Counted from the stretch's first letter, positions 16,876 through 26,206 are shown. The stretch is 39,032 nucleotides of DNA from Actinomycetota bacterium (GCA_013694625.1 JACDCD010000105.1:1-39032); one strand, 5' to 3'. Notes: generated from the letters alone by a model not told the origin. Numbers and translations: made by a program.

Positions 16876-19128
16876 TCAGACCGCTGCCGGAACCTTCTCT
16901 GCTTCCGACTTCGGCTCGTCCTCACCGAAGTCGGCCTCCTCCTGCCGGGACGACATGTAGATCGATCCGACCAGGATCGCCAGCCCCACCACTGTGACGA
17001 TGGCGCGGAGGGTGTTGTTCCCGCTGTCCACCGCGCTCACAATCGATGCTGCGACCAACAAGGCAACGAGATTCATAACCTTTATGAGCGGATTCAGCGA
17101 CGGACCGGCGGTGTCCTTGAACGGATCACCGACGGTGTCACCGATTATCCCGGCCTCGTGCGCCGGCGAGTTCTTGCCCCCGTAGAGGCCGTCCTCGATC
17201 GTCTTCTTGGCGTTGTCCCATGCACCGCCCGAGTTCGCCAGCATCACCGCGAGTAGCTGGCCCGAGACGATCGCGCCAGCGAGGTAGGCGCCAAGCGCTA
17301 TCGCACCGAATGCAAACCCGACCACGATGGGTGTGAGGATTGCGAGGATTCCCGGTGTGACAAGCTCACGAAGGGACACCTTGGTACATATGTCGACCAC
17401 CCGCGCATAGTCAGGCTTGACTGAGTAATCCATGATTCCCGGATTGTTGGCGAACTGATTTCGCACCTCCATCACCACCGTTCCCGCTGCCCGTCCAACG
17501 GCGCGAATGGTGAGTGAAGCGAACAGCCAGGGGACTCCCGCGCCGATCAGTAACCCGACGAGCACGTTCGGAGCAGAGATGTCGATGGGCCGGTTACCGA
17601 CGATGTCCTGGAAGGAGCCGAACAGCGAGGTTGCCGCCAATACCGCCGTCGCAATGGCGAGACCCTTTGTTATGGCTTTCGTTGTGTTGCCCACCGCGTC
17701 GAGGTCGGCCATAGTCTTATCGGCTTCCTCGCCGAGGCCTCCGGCCATTTCCGCGACGCCGTGCGCGTTGTCCGAAATCGGTCCGTAGGTGTCCATCGAC
17801 ACGATGACCCCGACGGTCGTGAGCATCCCCATACCTGCAAGCGCAATGTAGTAAAGCGACAAGTCTGCGTTTCCACCGCCGAGCAGGAAGGCGGCAAAGA
17901 TCGCCGCCGCGATGGTAAGCATCGCGTACACGGTGGATTCCATGCCGATTGCGAAACCGGAGATCAATGTGGTTGCGGGTCCGGTGCGGGTCGCTCGCGC
18001 AACCTCTTTGACCGGCTTATGTTCGGTCGAGGTGTAGTACTCAGTGAGAAAGTGGATGGCGGCCGCAAGCACCAGACCGATCACAACCGCAAAGAAGGTC
18101 TTGATGTCACCGACGTAGAACACCGACACGAAGAAGACCGCAACCGCCGAGGCAACTCCGGAAAGGACGAAACCCCGGTTGATGGCCTTCATACCGTGCT
18201 CGGTCTCGCTGCGCGGCTTCACCGCCTCGATCCCGATGATGGATGTAATGACACCAATCGCTCGCACAAATAGGGGAAAGAGCACGGCGGCTACGACCGA
18301 GTCCGTCCCCTGGTAAGCAACGAAACCAAGAATCAAAGCGGCCACGAGCGTGACCTCGTAAGACTCGAAGAGGTCTGCAGCCATACCTGCACAGTCGCCC
18401 ACGTTGTCGCCTACGTTGTCGGCAATCGTGGCGGCGTTCCGGGGGTCGTCCTCGGGGATGTTCTGCTCGACCTTGCCGACGAGATCGGCGCCCACGTCGG
18501 CAGCCTTGGTGAAGATCCCGCCCCCGACCCGCATGAACATCGCCAACAGGGCGCCACCAAAGCCGAAGCCGAACAGGACCAGGGGGGCGTCACCTTTGTA
18601 GATGATAAAGATCAGTGTCGCGCCGAATAGGCCCAAGCCGACCGTGAACATGCCGGCGACTCCTCCGGCGCGAAAGGCAATCGACATCGACTCTCGCAGG
18701 CTGCGGCGGGCCGCACTTGCAACCCTGACGTTGGCACGCACCGCGAGACCCATTCCCACGAAACCGATCACAGCCGAAAAGACCGCGCCGAGCAGGAAGG
18801 CGACCGACCGTGCGACCCTGATACCAAGCGAAGGGGCCTCCAGCAACAGCAGCACCCCCGTGAGCACAACCACGAAATACGACAACGTTTTGAACTGGCG
18901 CGTTAGGTACGCGTTGGCGCCCTCACGGATAGCGAGAGAGATCTCTTTCATCTGGTCGGAGCCCTCGTCCTTGGCGAGGACGCCCCGCACGAGCATGAAG
19001 GCGTAGGCAAGCGCCACCAGAGAGATCCCCAGAATGATGTACAGCATAGTGTTCTCGAACCCGCTCAGCGGTGGAAGATCGAGACTGGTCGACTCCCCCG
19101 CAGCTAGTACAACGTCTGTGCTCCTCAT
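16876..19128 (-). CDS. hppA: K+-independent membrane-bound proton-translocating pyrophosphatase
   Basis: The 750-residue protein has about 16 membrane helices and hydrolyses pyrophosphate while pumping protons out of the cytoplasm. Active-site signatures are DVGADLVGKVEQ, NAATIADNVGDNVGDCAG and, near the C-terminus, GGAWDNAKK. The segment GNTTKAITKG has Lys484 and Thr487 at the positions that separate K+-independent (Lys/Thr) from K+-dependent (Ala/Ala) enzymes, so the K+-independent class is predicted. It starts directly after the stop of the dtxR-like gene, with AGGAAAGG as ribosome binding site inside that gene's end, so the two are probably one operon. Confidence 0.95.
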   Translation of the reverse strand: MRSTDVVLAAGESTSLDLPPLSGFENTMLYIILGISLVALAYAFMLVRGVLAKDEGSDQMKEISLAIREGANAYLTRQFKTLSYFVVVLTGVLLLLEAPSLGIRVARSVAFLLGAVFSAVIGFVGMGLAVRANVRVASAARRSLRESMSIAFRAGGVAGMFTVGLGLFGATLIFIIYKGDAPLVLFGFGFGGALLAMFMRVGGGIFTKAADVGADLVGKVEQNIPEDDPRNAATIADNVGDNVGDCAGMAADLFESYEVTLVAALILGFVAYQGTDSVVAAVLFPLFVRAIGVITSIIGIEAVKPRSETEHGMKAINRGFVLSGVASAVAVFFVSVFYVGDIKTFFAVVIGLVLAAAIHFLTEYYTSTEHKPVKEVARATRTGPATTLISGFAIGMESTVYAMLTIAAAIFAAFLLGGGNADLSLYYIALAGMGMLTTVGVIVSMDTYGPISDNAHGVAEMAGGLGEEADKTMADLDAVGNTTKAITKGLAIATAVLAATSLFGSFQDIVGNRPIDISAPNVLVGLLIGAGVPWLFASLTIRAVGRAAGTVVMEVRNQFANNPGIMDYSVKPDYARVVDICTKVSLRELVTPGILAILTPIVVGFAFGAIALGAYLAGAIVSGQLLAVMLANSGGAWDNAKKTIEDGLYGGKNSPAHEAGIIGDTVGDPFKDTAGPSLNPLIKVMNLVALLVAASIVSAVDSGNNTLRAIVTVVGLAILVGSIYMSSRQEEADFGEDEPKSEAEKVPAAV

Positions 19129-19827
19129 CTATGTCCTTTCCTCGACTACCTTGTCTTCTCGTTTCACGAAAATCTGGTTCGCGACCTTCTCGCCCACGGT
19201 TCGGTCCTGTCCGTCGACCCTGAGCACAAGCGGTCCATCAAAGGGGTGCTTCTCTCGCACCTCTACCTCGACGCCCGGCCTGAGTCCCATCTGATCGAGG
19301 AACTCGATCACCTGCGGATCGGTTGAGCCGGGGACGGCCACGTAGGCGACATCCCCGGGTTCGAGAGCGTAGAGCGGCGGCATCTCCGGAATGTCGACGG
19401 CCTCGCGGGCAGGGATAGGAAAACCGTGGGGGCATGAGGCCGGACGATCGAGGGCCAGGAACAGACGATCCTCGACTTCCTGGGGCAACTCGTGCTCGAA
19501 GCTCGACGCAAGCAGATCGGCCTCGTTCCACGCGTAACCAAGCATGTCGGCCAGAAAGCGCTCGACTATCCGATGCCTTCTTATTGCCGCAACGGCCGCC
19601 TCCCGCCCAGGCCGGGTGAGCTCTACTCCCCGGTAGGGGTTGTGGTCCAGCAAACCTCTCTCGGCCAGACGCTTGACCAGCGCGGTCACGGTGCCCGGCG
19701 CGACCTTCAGTGCGTCTGCCAGGGCTCCGGTATGGACTCTGGCGCCGTCTCTGCTCCGGCGATAGATCGCCTTGAGCAGCTCTGAGTCGGACTTGGATAT
19801 CGTTGTATTCATATTTTTCGCCAGCAC
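19129..19827 (-). CDS. DtxR/MntR-family metal-dependent transcriptional regulator
   Basis: The 232-residue protein has an N-terminal winged helix (SDSELLKAIYRRSRDG...TGALADALKVAPGTVTALVKRLAERGLL), a helical dimerisation/metal-binding domain (HRIVERFLADMLGY...EHELPQEVEDRL) and a C-terminal SH3-like FeoA domain (about 155-225). This is the layout of DtxR/IdeR, which sense Fe2+ or Mn2+. The start is GTG 19827 with GAGG nearby; an ATG at 19812 is the alternative. It abuts hppA with no gap. Which metal is sensed and which genes are controlled are unknown. Confidence 0.88.
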   Translation of the reverse strand: MLAKNMNTTISKSDSELLKAIYRRSRDGARVHTGALADALKVAPGTVTALVKRLAERGLLDHNPYRGVELTRPGREAAVAAIRRHRIVERFLADMLGYAWNEADLLASSFEHELPQEVEDRLFLALDRPASCPHGFPIPAREAVDIPEMPPLYALEPGDVAYVAVPGSTDPQVIEFLDQMGLRPGVEVEVREKHPFDGPLVLRVDGQDRTVGEKVANQIFVKREDKVVEERT

Positions 19828-19935
19828 TCTACCTCGGTTTCAACGGATGCAAACCCTAGTTTGCCATACCCTCAACCTGCCTGCCGGCCGGCTTCGAGAC
19901 TCTCCAGACCAACCAGGGAAGGGTTAGATGGGGGT

Positions 19936-22386
19936 GTGATCGACTACGTGCGCACCTGCCTGACCTCGGCGCCTCGCGCCCACACACTCTGGGCGATGGG
20001 GTTGGCCCTCGCAACCTTGAGTGCGCTTCCGGTGGCGCTTTCTGCGACCCTCCTGTCGCCTTCGGCCGCTGCGCTCCTGTTCACCGGCGATCTCGCGCTC
20101 GCCTCCGACCTGGCGCCCACCGCCGGAGGCATGCCCGGCGGTGTCTGGGTCCCGATCCTGCTGGGGCTCATCATCGGCGGGCTGCTGTGGAGCCGCTTCT
20201 ACGCGGTTGCCGTGTGGGCGTCCAATGACGCCAACGACGGAGCTTTGCGAACGTCACTCCAAGCCACCCGGGGCACCTGGAAGACCGTCGGCGTGCTCTA
20301 CCTCCACTACGGTCTCGCCATGGGCGGACTCTTCGCCTGCGCCCTCGTCCCGAGCTGGGCGGGGAACGGGCAGGGGGCTTCGCCTACGATCGGCCTGATA
20401 CTCGTCGCACTCGGGTTGAGGACGGTGATCCGGATCCTTCTCACGCTCGGGACGAGGGCTGCGGTTCTGGAAGGCCTCGGCAGCGGTGCCTCGTGGAGGA
20501 AAGCCTGGGCGCTCCTGCGAGAGCGGCGGGCAAATGTGGTTGCGGCATGGGCGACGCTGGTGGCATTGGGTCTGACCGTCTGGATCGGGGGACGCTTGCT
20601 GTCCCCCGTCCTCCAGGACACCGCCTTGGACTATCCGGGCGCGAGTGCGTACGCCCTCGCTCGTGAGGCCGGTCAGCTGCTCGTTGCGATACCGCTCGAG
20701 TCTTTCCTGCTGGTGGTGGCCCTGGCCGGCTGGAGCGCCGTCTACCTTCACAAGGATGTGGCGGAGCCGGCGCGATCGACCGTGGCTTCGTCCCGGAAAC
20801 CGCACCAGGCCGACCCCTGGGTCGTGCGAGGACTCCTGGCCCTTCTCGTCCTGGCCCTCGTCGGCAACGGGGTGCCGAGCGCGGTCGACGCCGCCTGGGC
20901 CCGCCATCGCGATGGCCGGTTGGCGCGGATCGCACGCTCCGAGATTGCGCCGGAGGAGGCCCTGGCCCCCCGGGTAGCCAATCCACCCGGCGCGCCGGAA
21001 GCGCTCACCCGCTACCGGGTGGATGCCCGTCTAGATGACGACCGGCTCACCTGGACAACTCGCCTCCACTACCTCAACAGAACGGGGGAGACGCTCGACG
21101 ATATCGGTCTGCACCTGTACCCCGCCGCCTACACGCACCAGATAGAGGATGTCCCTCTGGCCGACACACTGTTCGAAGGGGACCTGAACGGGGCCTTCCG
21201 GGCGCATGCCGGGCCGGGAACCTTCAAGATCCGAGGCGTCGAGGTGGCCGGGGGACGGGGGCGCTGGACCCGGGAGGGCACGGCCCTGACGGTGTCCCTC
21301 CCGCGGCTGCTGAGGCCACATGGAAGTGTCGGCCTCGTGATCCGGTTGGCAGCACGTCTCCCTCAGTGGCCAGAGCGCTACGGCGTCTGGGACGAGAGGA
21401 CATTGTTGGGCAACTGGATTCCGTCGGTCGCAGTTCGGGAGCCCGGCGCCTGGCGCCTGGACGAGTTCTCAGGGGTGGGCGACCCCTTCTATTCGGAGGT
21501 GGCCGACTACAGCGTCGACCTCGAGCTCGACGACGCTTTGGGCGCAGTCGGCACGGGCCATCTCACCGGTATCGCCGCCGGGGGCGGGCGTGGACGGCGG
21601 GTGTGGAGCTTCAGATCCCGAGCCACGCGGGATGCCGCCTTTGCCGTCTCCGCCTCCATTCAGGGGCTGGAGGAGCGTGTGGGCGACACCCTGGTGCGAT
21701 CGTGGTACCGGGCCGACGAGCGCGAGCGGGGCGCGTCCAACCTCGAGGCAGCCGTCGGGGCGGTGCGCGATTTCCGACGGCGTTTCGGCCGGCTTCCCCA
21801 TGACGAAGTGGACATAGTCGAGACCGGAGGCTTCCTCGGCGGAATGGAGTATCCGGGGGTCATATTCACGTCTGACAGCTCGGGCGCGCTGGCGGGCGTG
21901 CCTCTCCTGGGGGACCTCTTCAGGCATGCCGGATTCGACGCCGCCCAGGAACGATATGTCGTCGGTCATGAGGTCGCCCACCAGTGGTGGTACGCGGCGG
22001 TTGGCAACGATCAGATCCAAGAGCCTTGGCTGGACGAGGCATTCGCAGAGGCGTCGACCAGACTGTGGCTGCGACGAGCCGACGGCGACGATCGCGTGTT
22101 CAGGATGGTCAACGGCACGTCCGACGTCCGGGCTCGTCCCGGGGTCCTGTCGGCGGGAGTGGACGATTTCGGCTCGAACTCCGCCTATACAGAGGCCGTC
22201 TATCTTTCCGGTGCGAACGTTCTGCTCGAGCTCCGCGACCGGCTCGGCGCCACTACCTGGGCCAGGGTCATGCGCTCGTGGTACCGGCGGGGGACGCTGG
22301 AGATCGGAACCGTCCAGGGCTTCATCGACACGGTTTCGGATGTGGCGGGGCCACAGGCGGCGCGCCGCCTGCGTGGCTACCTCTAG
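19936..22386 (+). CDS. Membrane-anchored M1-family metallopeptidase
   Basis: From GTG 19936 this encodes about 816 residues; the frame is open to a TTG at 19861, so the start is uncertain. The N-terminal about 310 residues form several membrane helices. An M1-like beta domain follows, then a gluzincin catalytic domain with GGMEYPG (about 635-641, the GxMEN counterpart) and HEVAHQWW (H678, E679, H682) with the third zinc ligand E701 in WLDEAFAE, spaced 18 residues as in M1 aminopeptidases. The catalytic domain is expected to face outward. It is convergent with rsbW, and its TAG stop lies in the terminus of a repeat element. Confidence 0.85.
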   Translation: MIDYVRTCLTSAPRAHTLWAMGLALATLSALPVALSATLLSPSAAALLFTGDLALASDLAPTAGGMPGGVWVPILLGLIIGGLLWSRFYAVAVWASNDANDGALRTSLQATRGTWKTVGVLYLHYGLAMGGLFACALVPSWAGNGQGASPTIGLILVALGLRTVIRILLTLGTRAAVLEGLGSGASWRKAWALLRERRANVVAAWATLVALGLTVWIGGRLLSPVLQDTALDYPGASAYALAREAGQLLVAIPLESFLLVVALAGWSAVYLHKDVAEPARSTVASSRKPHQADPWVVRGLLALLVLALVGNGVPSAVDAAWARHRDGRLARIARSEIAPEEALAPRVANPPGAPEALTRYRVDARLDDDRLTWTTRLHYLNRTGETLDDIGLHLYPAAYTHQIEDVPLADTLFEGDLNGAFRAHAGPGTFKIRGVEVAGGRGRWTREGTALTVSLPRLLRPHGSVGLVIRLAARLPQWPERYGVWDERTLLGNWIPSVAVREPGAWRLDEFSGVGDPFYSEVADYSVDLELDDALGAVGTGHLTGIAAGGGRGRRVWSFRSRATRDAAFAVSASIQGLEERVGDTLVRSWYRADERERGASNLEAAVGAVRDFRRRFGRLPHDEVDIVETGGFLGGMEYPGVIFTSDSSGALAGVPLLGDLFRHAGFDAAQERYVVGHEVAHQWWYAAVGNDQIQEPWLDEAFAEASTRLWLRRADGDDRVFRMVNGTSDVRARPGVLSAGVDDFGSNSAYTEAVYLSGANVLLELRDRLGATTWARVMRSWYRRGTLEIGTVQGFIDTVSDVAGPQAARRLRGYL

Positions 22387-22482
22387 TAGTGCCTCGTCGC
22401 GCAAATTGCCGACGCATTCGAGCGCCCCTGCATCGCGTGGACGCTCTCGGTGCAGGCGTTACTTGCGCGACGAACCACTTAG
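22383..22482. mobile_element. MITE-like inverted-repeat element, short copy (about 100 bp)
   Basis: Bases 22383-22482 match, in inverse orientation, the ends of the 168-bp element at 38671-38838. The first about 50 bp and last about 44 bp are nearly identical. This copy lacks about 74 central bases, replaced by a few nucleotides. The termini are imperfect inverted repeats: CTCGTCGCGCAAATTGCCG inward from the left, and TTCGTCGCGCAAGTAACG on the other strand from the right. The left end contains CTAG, which includes the stop of the M1 peptidase. The right end CTTAG includes the TAA stop of rsbW. No ORF or transposase is inside. Confidence 0.8.
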
Positions 22483-22886
22483 CGCTTGACCACCAGGTGA
22501 GTCGTCATTCCTCCGCCCTCACGGGGAATGAAGTCACACTCATCAACCAGGCTGTTCAAGAGCCTCAATGACATCGCCACCCGCGAAGAGAAGCCCTGGC
22601 TGTCGAACAGGTCCTCGGCGGCCGGTTCGGCCGAGTTGTCGCCGCGGTCTTGCACCAGAACGCTCAGCGCCTCTGCATCGGAACTGTACGTGATGGTCAC
22701 CGGCTCTTCAGAGCCCGCCTCTTCGTTTGCCAGGACGGCGTTAGCGCAGGCCTCGGACACGGCCATTTTGAGCTCCTCCACCCCGTCCTCATCCAGTCCA
22801 GAGGTGCGGGCCAGATAGGCGAGCGTGAGCCGGACCACTCCCACGTACGCCGATCGGGGAGGTATCTCGAGCTCGACCGCCGTCAC
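22479..22886 (-). CDS. rsbW: RsbW-like anti-sigma factor / serine kinase (HATPase_c)
   Basis: From GTG 22886 this encodes 135 residues of the GHKL ATPase fold. The N-box region is [18 protein letters not shown], the G1-like motif is [10 protein letters not shown], and a later segment reads [15 protein letters not shown]. Such proteins bind a sigma-B/F-type sigma factor and phosphorylate the STAS antagonist. The start overlaps the stop of the upstream STAS gene by 4 bp (22883-22886), so they are translationally coupled. No sigma-B-like gene is in the window, so the target is unknown. Its TAA stop falls within the end of the MITE-like repeat. Confidence 0.85.
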   Translation of the reverse strand: MTAVELEIPPRSAYVGVVRLTLAYLARTSGLDEDGVEELKMAVSEACANAVLANEEAGSEEPVTITYSSDAEALSVLVQDRGDNSAEPAAEDLFDSQGFSSRVAMSLRLLNSLVDECDFIPREGGGMTTHLVVKR

Positions 22887-23236
22887 GAAGCCGCCTGGGG
22901 CGCCTCTTGGGTAGCCTCTTTCTCCGACGCATGAATCGGAAAAACGAGATCCAGTCCGGTGATCTCGAAGATCTTCAGAATCTTGTCCTGGGTGCAAACC
23001 AACGACAGGCTTCCGTCATGCGACTTCACCCGTTTGAGTGCTCCAACCAGGACCCCCAACCCGGTCGAGTCGAGGAAGTCGACTCCCTCGAGATCGACGA
23101 CGATCTGATACGAGCCCTCCGAAACGAGCTCGATCAGTCTCTCGCGGAGCTTGGGGGCGGTGTAGACGTCGATCTCACCTCTGACCTGCACTACGGAGTG
23201 AGAATCCATCTCCCTGACCGCCAAACCAAGCTCCAC
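22883..23236 (-). CDS. rsbV: STAS-domain anti-anti-sigma factor
   Basis: The 117-residue STAS protein has the conserved phosphorylation loop [14 protein letters not shown], with Ser57 as the likely target of the partner kinase. The start is GTG 23236 with AAGGAGAG at 6-nt spacing, and only two bases separate it from the M2 peptidase stop. The pair with the next gene is a standard partner-switching module. An acidic/Ala-rich tail (about 103-117) follows the domain. Confidence 0.9.
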   Translation of the reverse strand: MELGLAVREMDSHSVVQVRGEIDVYTAPKLRERLIELVSEGSYQIVVDLEGVDFLDSTGLGVLVGALKRVKSHDGSLSLVCTQDKILKIFEITGLDLVFPIHASEKEATQEAPQAAS

Positions 23237-23238
23237 GT

Positions 23239-24894
23239 CTACTCTCCTTGGGTCTCTCGTGACCGGCGGGTCGATCCTACCGCCCGATCGCCATTGCCCT
23301 CGAGGGATGATCCCGTGAGGCTGACGGCGAAGTCCTCGGGCGAGAGCTCCCGGCCCGTCGCGGATCTAACCAGGTCATCCCAGCGGAGAGACGCGCCGGG
23401 TGCGAAAAGGCGCTCATCGAGCCAGCGGCCTGCGGCCGGCGCGCCGACGAGATGGGCGTCGAGGTCCCGCTCGATCGCCGTCCGCAGCTGGGTCGCGAGC
23501 ATCTCGCCCAAAAGGTAGTTCTGGTAGTAAACCGGGACGGTCGCAATGTGAACCTTCGCCGCCCAATCGGGGGCGCGCCGGTCAGGGGGACGCCGGACGA
23601 GCTGGAAGCGCTCCACCAGCTGCCACCACAACTCGTCGAGATCTGCGGTGGGATCCTGATACAGGGCACGTTCGAAATGAACCATTACAAGCCCCCATCG
23701 AGCGAACAACAGGCTTGCCGCTCTTGTCGTGCGATGCAGTTCCTCTTCGATCTGGGAGATCACACCCGGCTGGATGGCCGCGACGTCGACAAGCCAGCGC
23801 GGATCGCGAGCCAGGCGTCCGGACATAATGGCCATGCCCTCCGTAACGAAGGTGTGGGCGGGCCGGCGCAGCAGATAGGGCAGGGACGGATCGATGCAGG
23901 CGTCATAGGCCGCATGTCCGGATTCGTGCAGCATCACCTCGACCCAGCGCTGCCCGGGCACGATATTGGCGAGAATCCGCACGTCCTCCTTTCGATCCAT
24001 CTGGATGCAGAATGCATGCTGAGACTTGCCTGCTCGCGGGAAGAGATCACTCTGCGCCAATACCCCCGCAAGGTCGATGCCCCAGCGCCTGAAGCTCACC
24101 TCCGCGAGATGCTGCGCTTCGAGTCCGGCAAAGTGTCCGTCCAGGGCCACCCCGCCATTGGACGGCACCGTCTGGAAGAAAGGGTCCGCATAGTGCCAAG
24201 GCTCGAGCTCAGTGGCGCCGAAACGGCTCGCGAGGTGATCGTCCAACGCACTCTTCCAAGTGGTGTAGGGCTCGCGGGTCAACTCCTCGAGAAGGGTCAG
24301 GCGCGCCCACAGCTCCTCCTGCGGAAGCTCCTGAAGGGCCAGCGACATCGAGTAGTAGTCGGAGAATCCCGCAGCATGCGCCGCACTGTTTCGGAGCTCT
24401 GCAAGCTTCATGACGCGTTCGGCGACCACCACACCGATCTCCTTGGAGGCCTCCCACGCCCGGCGCCGCTCGGCCTCGTCGTCGGAGCGTTCCAGCACCT
24501 CTTGGATGTCGTTGTCCGAGACCTCGGTCCCACCGAGCTGCGGCCGATGCGATGCGAAGTCCGATGTGATCGAGTTTGACAGGGCCACGATCTCGGAACG
24601 TAGGTCGTCGTCCATCTGATTGCCGAGAAGGGACTGCCGCAGGACCTCGAGCTGGCGCCTGAGGATACGATCCCGGCCGCCCGCCTCGAGCTCAGCCTCG
24701 ACTTGCGCCAACGCCGCCGGATCACCCTTGGCGCGTCGAAGGCCCAACTCCAGTTCGGCGCTGCGCGCCTCGTTCTCGTGGGTGGCATACGTGGCAGCAT
24801 CCCAATAGGCGCCATGGAAGCGAGTCTCGAGATCTCCGAAGCTCCGCGTAAGACGCTCTACTAGTCCAACGGCGGTTGTGTCGTCCATGTCCAC
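23239..24894 (-). CDS. M2 (ACE-like) family zinc metallopeptidase
   Basis: The 551-residue protein is mostly helical and has the gluzincin motif HESGH (H323, E324, H327). The third ligand lies in TEGMAI (E352). The intervening sequence [17 protein letters not shown] parallels the LPxxLRRxAxxxFHE pattern of angiotensin-converting-enzyme-type M2 peptidases. No signal peptide is visible, so a cytoplasmic oligopeptidase is likely. The start is GTG 24894 or ATG 24888. The upstream tad cluster ends 64 bp away and rsbV follows after 2 bp, so it may belong to the same long transcript. M3-family membership is the main alternative. Confidence 0.75.
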   Translation of the reverse strand: MDMDDTTAVGLVERLTRSFGDLETRFHGAYWDAATYATHENEARSAELELGLRRAKGDPAALAQVEAELEAGGRDRILRRQLEVLRQSLLGNQMDDDLRSEIVALSNSITSDFASHRPQLGGTEVSDNDIQEVLERSDDEAERRRAWEASKEIGVVVAERVMKLAELRNSAAHAAGFSDYYSMSLALQELPQEELWARLTLLEELTREPYTTWKSALDDHLASRFGATELEPWHYADPFFQTVPSNGGVALDGHFAGLEAQHLAEVSFRRWGIDLAGVLAQSDLFPRAGKSQHAFCIQMDRKEDVRILANIVPGQRWVEVMLHESGHAAYDACIDPSLPYLLRRPAHTFVTEGMAIMSGRLARDPRWLVDVAAIQPGVISQIEEELHRTTRAASLLFARWGLVMVHFERALYQDPTADLDELWWQLVERFQLVRRPPDRRAPDWAAKVHIATVPVYYQNYLLGEMLATQLRTAIERDLDAHLVGAPAAGRWLDERLFAPGASLRWDDLVRSATGRELSPEDFAVSLTGSSLEGNGDRAVGSTRRSRETQGE

Positions 24895-24958
24895 GCATTA
24901 TCTGACCTCGAGGGCACGCTGCTCTCCAGATGGGGCACCAATGGGACACTCGGCCGCT

Positions 24959-25624
24959 TCAGCGGTGCGCTGAGATCAGCTCGAAATGCCACGGTTCGTT
25001 CGGCAGCGGCCGGTGGAGCGGCAGGTGCAACCGGTCGATCAACTGAACGGCCAGCGCCATGTCCCCACCGAGGTCGGCCGCCAACCCTCGCTGATGCATC
25101 GAGTCACCCGGACGCGCGACCCAGTCGTCGGCGCGCTCCGGATCTCCGTACTTCTCAAGCGCCTCCTGCCACAACACCGCTTGTCGTTCGGGGCTCCGGT
25201 AGCCGGAGTTGAGCCACACCGACCCGTCGGCAGCCCGCATCAGCCGGTCAAGCGCGTCTTCGAGCAATGGATGCATTCCCCCTGTACCAACTATCGGGGG
25301 GGGCGGCGAGAGGGCGGCCGGATCGAGCACTGCCCGCGCCTCCGCCGTCGCGTCACCGAGAGCGACCCGTACCTGCACGGAGGTCGTGCCCGGCTCGCAC
25401 CAGCACCGGAGCAGCCGGGCGCCGTTGCTCCGTGCGAACCGGCGCGCCACCGTTTCGTGAGACGCCCGGCCGTACGGGCCGGACTCCGCCACAGCCGCCA
25501 GCGCCGCCGCATCCGCGGCCAGTTGGGCGCGCGCCTCGAGCGTCGCTGCCGTGGATAACCGGCCCGCATAGCCGCCGAGGATCAGGGCAAGAGCGAGAGC
25601 GACGCAGCTCACGACAACGCTCAC
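24959..25624 (-). CDS. Rv3654c/TadE-like pseudopilin fused to VanY-type D,D-carboxypeptidase
   Basis: The 221-residue product has two parts. Residues 1-100 start with a single hydrophobic helix followed by ARAQLAADAAALAAVAE, the hallmark of Rv3654c-family TadE-like proteins that close actinobacterial tad clusters. Residues about 112-221 are an M15B (VanY) peptidase: NSGYRSPERQ (139-148), SMHQRGLAADLGG with zinc ligands H177 and D184, and EPWHFEL with H213. Enzymes of this family trim D-Ala-D-Ala in peptidoglycan. The gene overlaps tadE by 4 bp (GTGA, 25621-25624). The fusion implies wall remodelling localised to the pilus machine, which is an inference. Confidence 0.85.
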   Translation of the reverse strand: MSVVVSCVALALALILGGYAGRLSTAATLEARAQLAADAAALAAVAESGPYGRASHETVARRFARSNGARLLRCWCEPGTTSVQVRVALGDATAEARAVLDPAALSPPPPIVGTGGMHPLLEDALDRLMRAADGSVWLNSGYRSPERQAVLWQEALEKYGDPERADDWVARPGDSMHQRGLAADLGGDMALAVQLIDRLHLPLHRPLPNEPWHFELISAHR

Positions 25625-26019
25625 GGAAGTTCGATCCGCATGGTCGCTTCGGCATGAAGTTCAACCGAGCTGAATAGCGCGCCGACCAGTGGAGTCCTGC
25701 CGCCCGGCCGTAGACTTAGGCGGACGGTCAAAGGCTCGCCTGCGCTGCGTGCGGAGCCGGTGGGGGTGACGGCCACCTCGGCGTCCTCGAGCCCGGCGCG
25801 CGCAACGGCGCGCCGGGCCACGTCCGGACCCGGGTCGACAACGGCCGAGCGCGCCGCCTCTCGTGCTGCGTGCCATAGCCGCACCTGGTCACCAACCAGG
25901 AGACCGGTTTCGGTCACGGCCGCAAGAACAAAGGCGATCAACGGCAGGCAGAGAGCGAGCTCGAGGGTCGCCTGCCCGCGCTCGCCGGAAGTGGCTGCGT
26001 AGCGGCGAAGTGGATTCAC
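25621..26019 (-). CDS. tadE: TadE-like pseudopilin
   Basis: The protein, about 132 residues from GTG 26019, has the type IV pilin-like processing site GERGQATLELALCLP, with Glu at position +5 after a Gly, followed by a hydrophobic helix. It then has a soluble domain with HAAREAARSAV, typical of TadE. The start is uncertain because a GGGGAGG immediately precedes this GTG, and a further GTG at 26034 lies in frame inside flp. It is located 7 bp after flp and overlaps the next gene, consistent with one operon. It corresponds in position to Rv3655c. Confidence 0.85.
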   Translation of the reverse strand: MNPLRRYAATSGERGQATLELALCLPLIAFVLAAVTETGLLVGDQVRLWHAAREAARSAVVDPGPDVARRAVARAGLEDAEVAVTPTGSARSAGEPLTVRLSLRPGGRTPLVGALFSSVELHAEATMRIELP

Positions 26020-26026
26020 CCTCCCC

Positions 26027-26206
26027 TCAACCACCGGCGCGTTTGACGAGGCCGGAGACAATCGTCTCGAACATGTCGGCCAGAGCTCCGGACTTCACAA
26101 ACGCTGCAAACACCCCGACGATCAGACCCGCAGCGAGCAACACAAGGGCGTACTCGGCGGTTGTCTGTCCCGCCTGCCCGTACATCAACGACTTGATGCG
26201 CTCCAA
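26027..26206 (-). CDS. flp: Flp-type pilin (DUF4244-like)
   Basis: An AGGAGG five bases before TTG 26206 fixes the start, giving 59 residues rather than the longer open frame. The sequence MERIKSLMYGQAG precedes the predicted prepilin cleavage site, and the mature protein starts QTTAEYALVLLAAG with Glu at +5. A hydrophobic helix and a short amphipathic tail follow. It is the presumed major subunit of the tad pilus and matches Rv3656c in position. No prepilin peptidase gene is visible in the window. A 164-bp gap separates it from the DUF192 gene, so it may also have its own promoter. Confidence 0.88.
   Translation of the reverse strand: MERIKSLMYGQAGQTTAEYALVLLAAGLIVGVFAAFVKSGALADMFETIVSGLVKRAGG

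Noticed and set aside
23452-24579. Long plus-strand frame opposite the M2 peptidase
   Set aside because: The minus-strand frame has HESGH and family motifs; the plus-strand frame is an antisense shadow.
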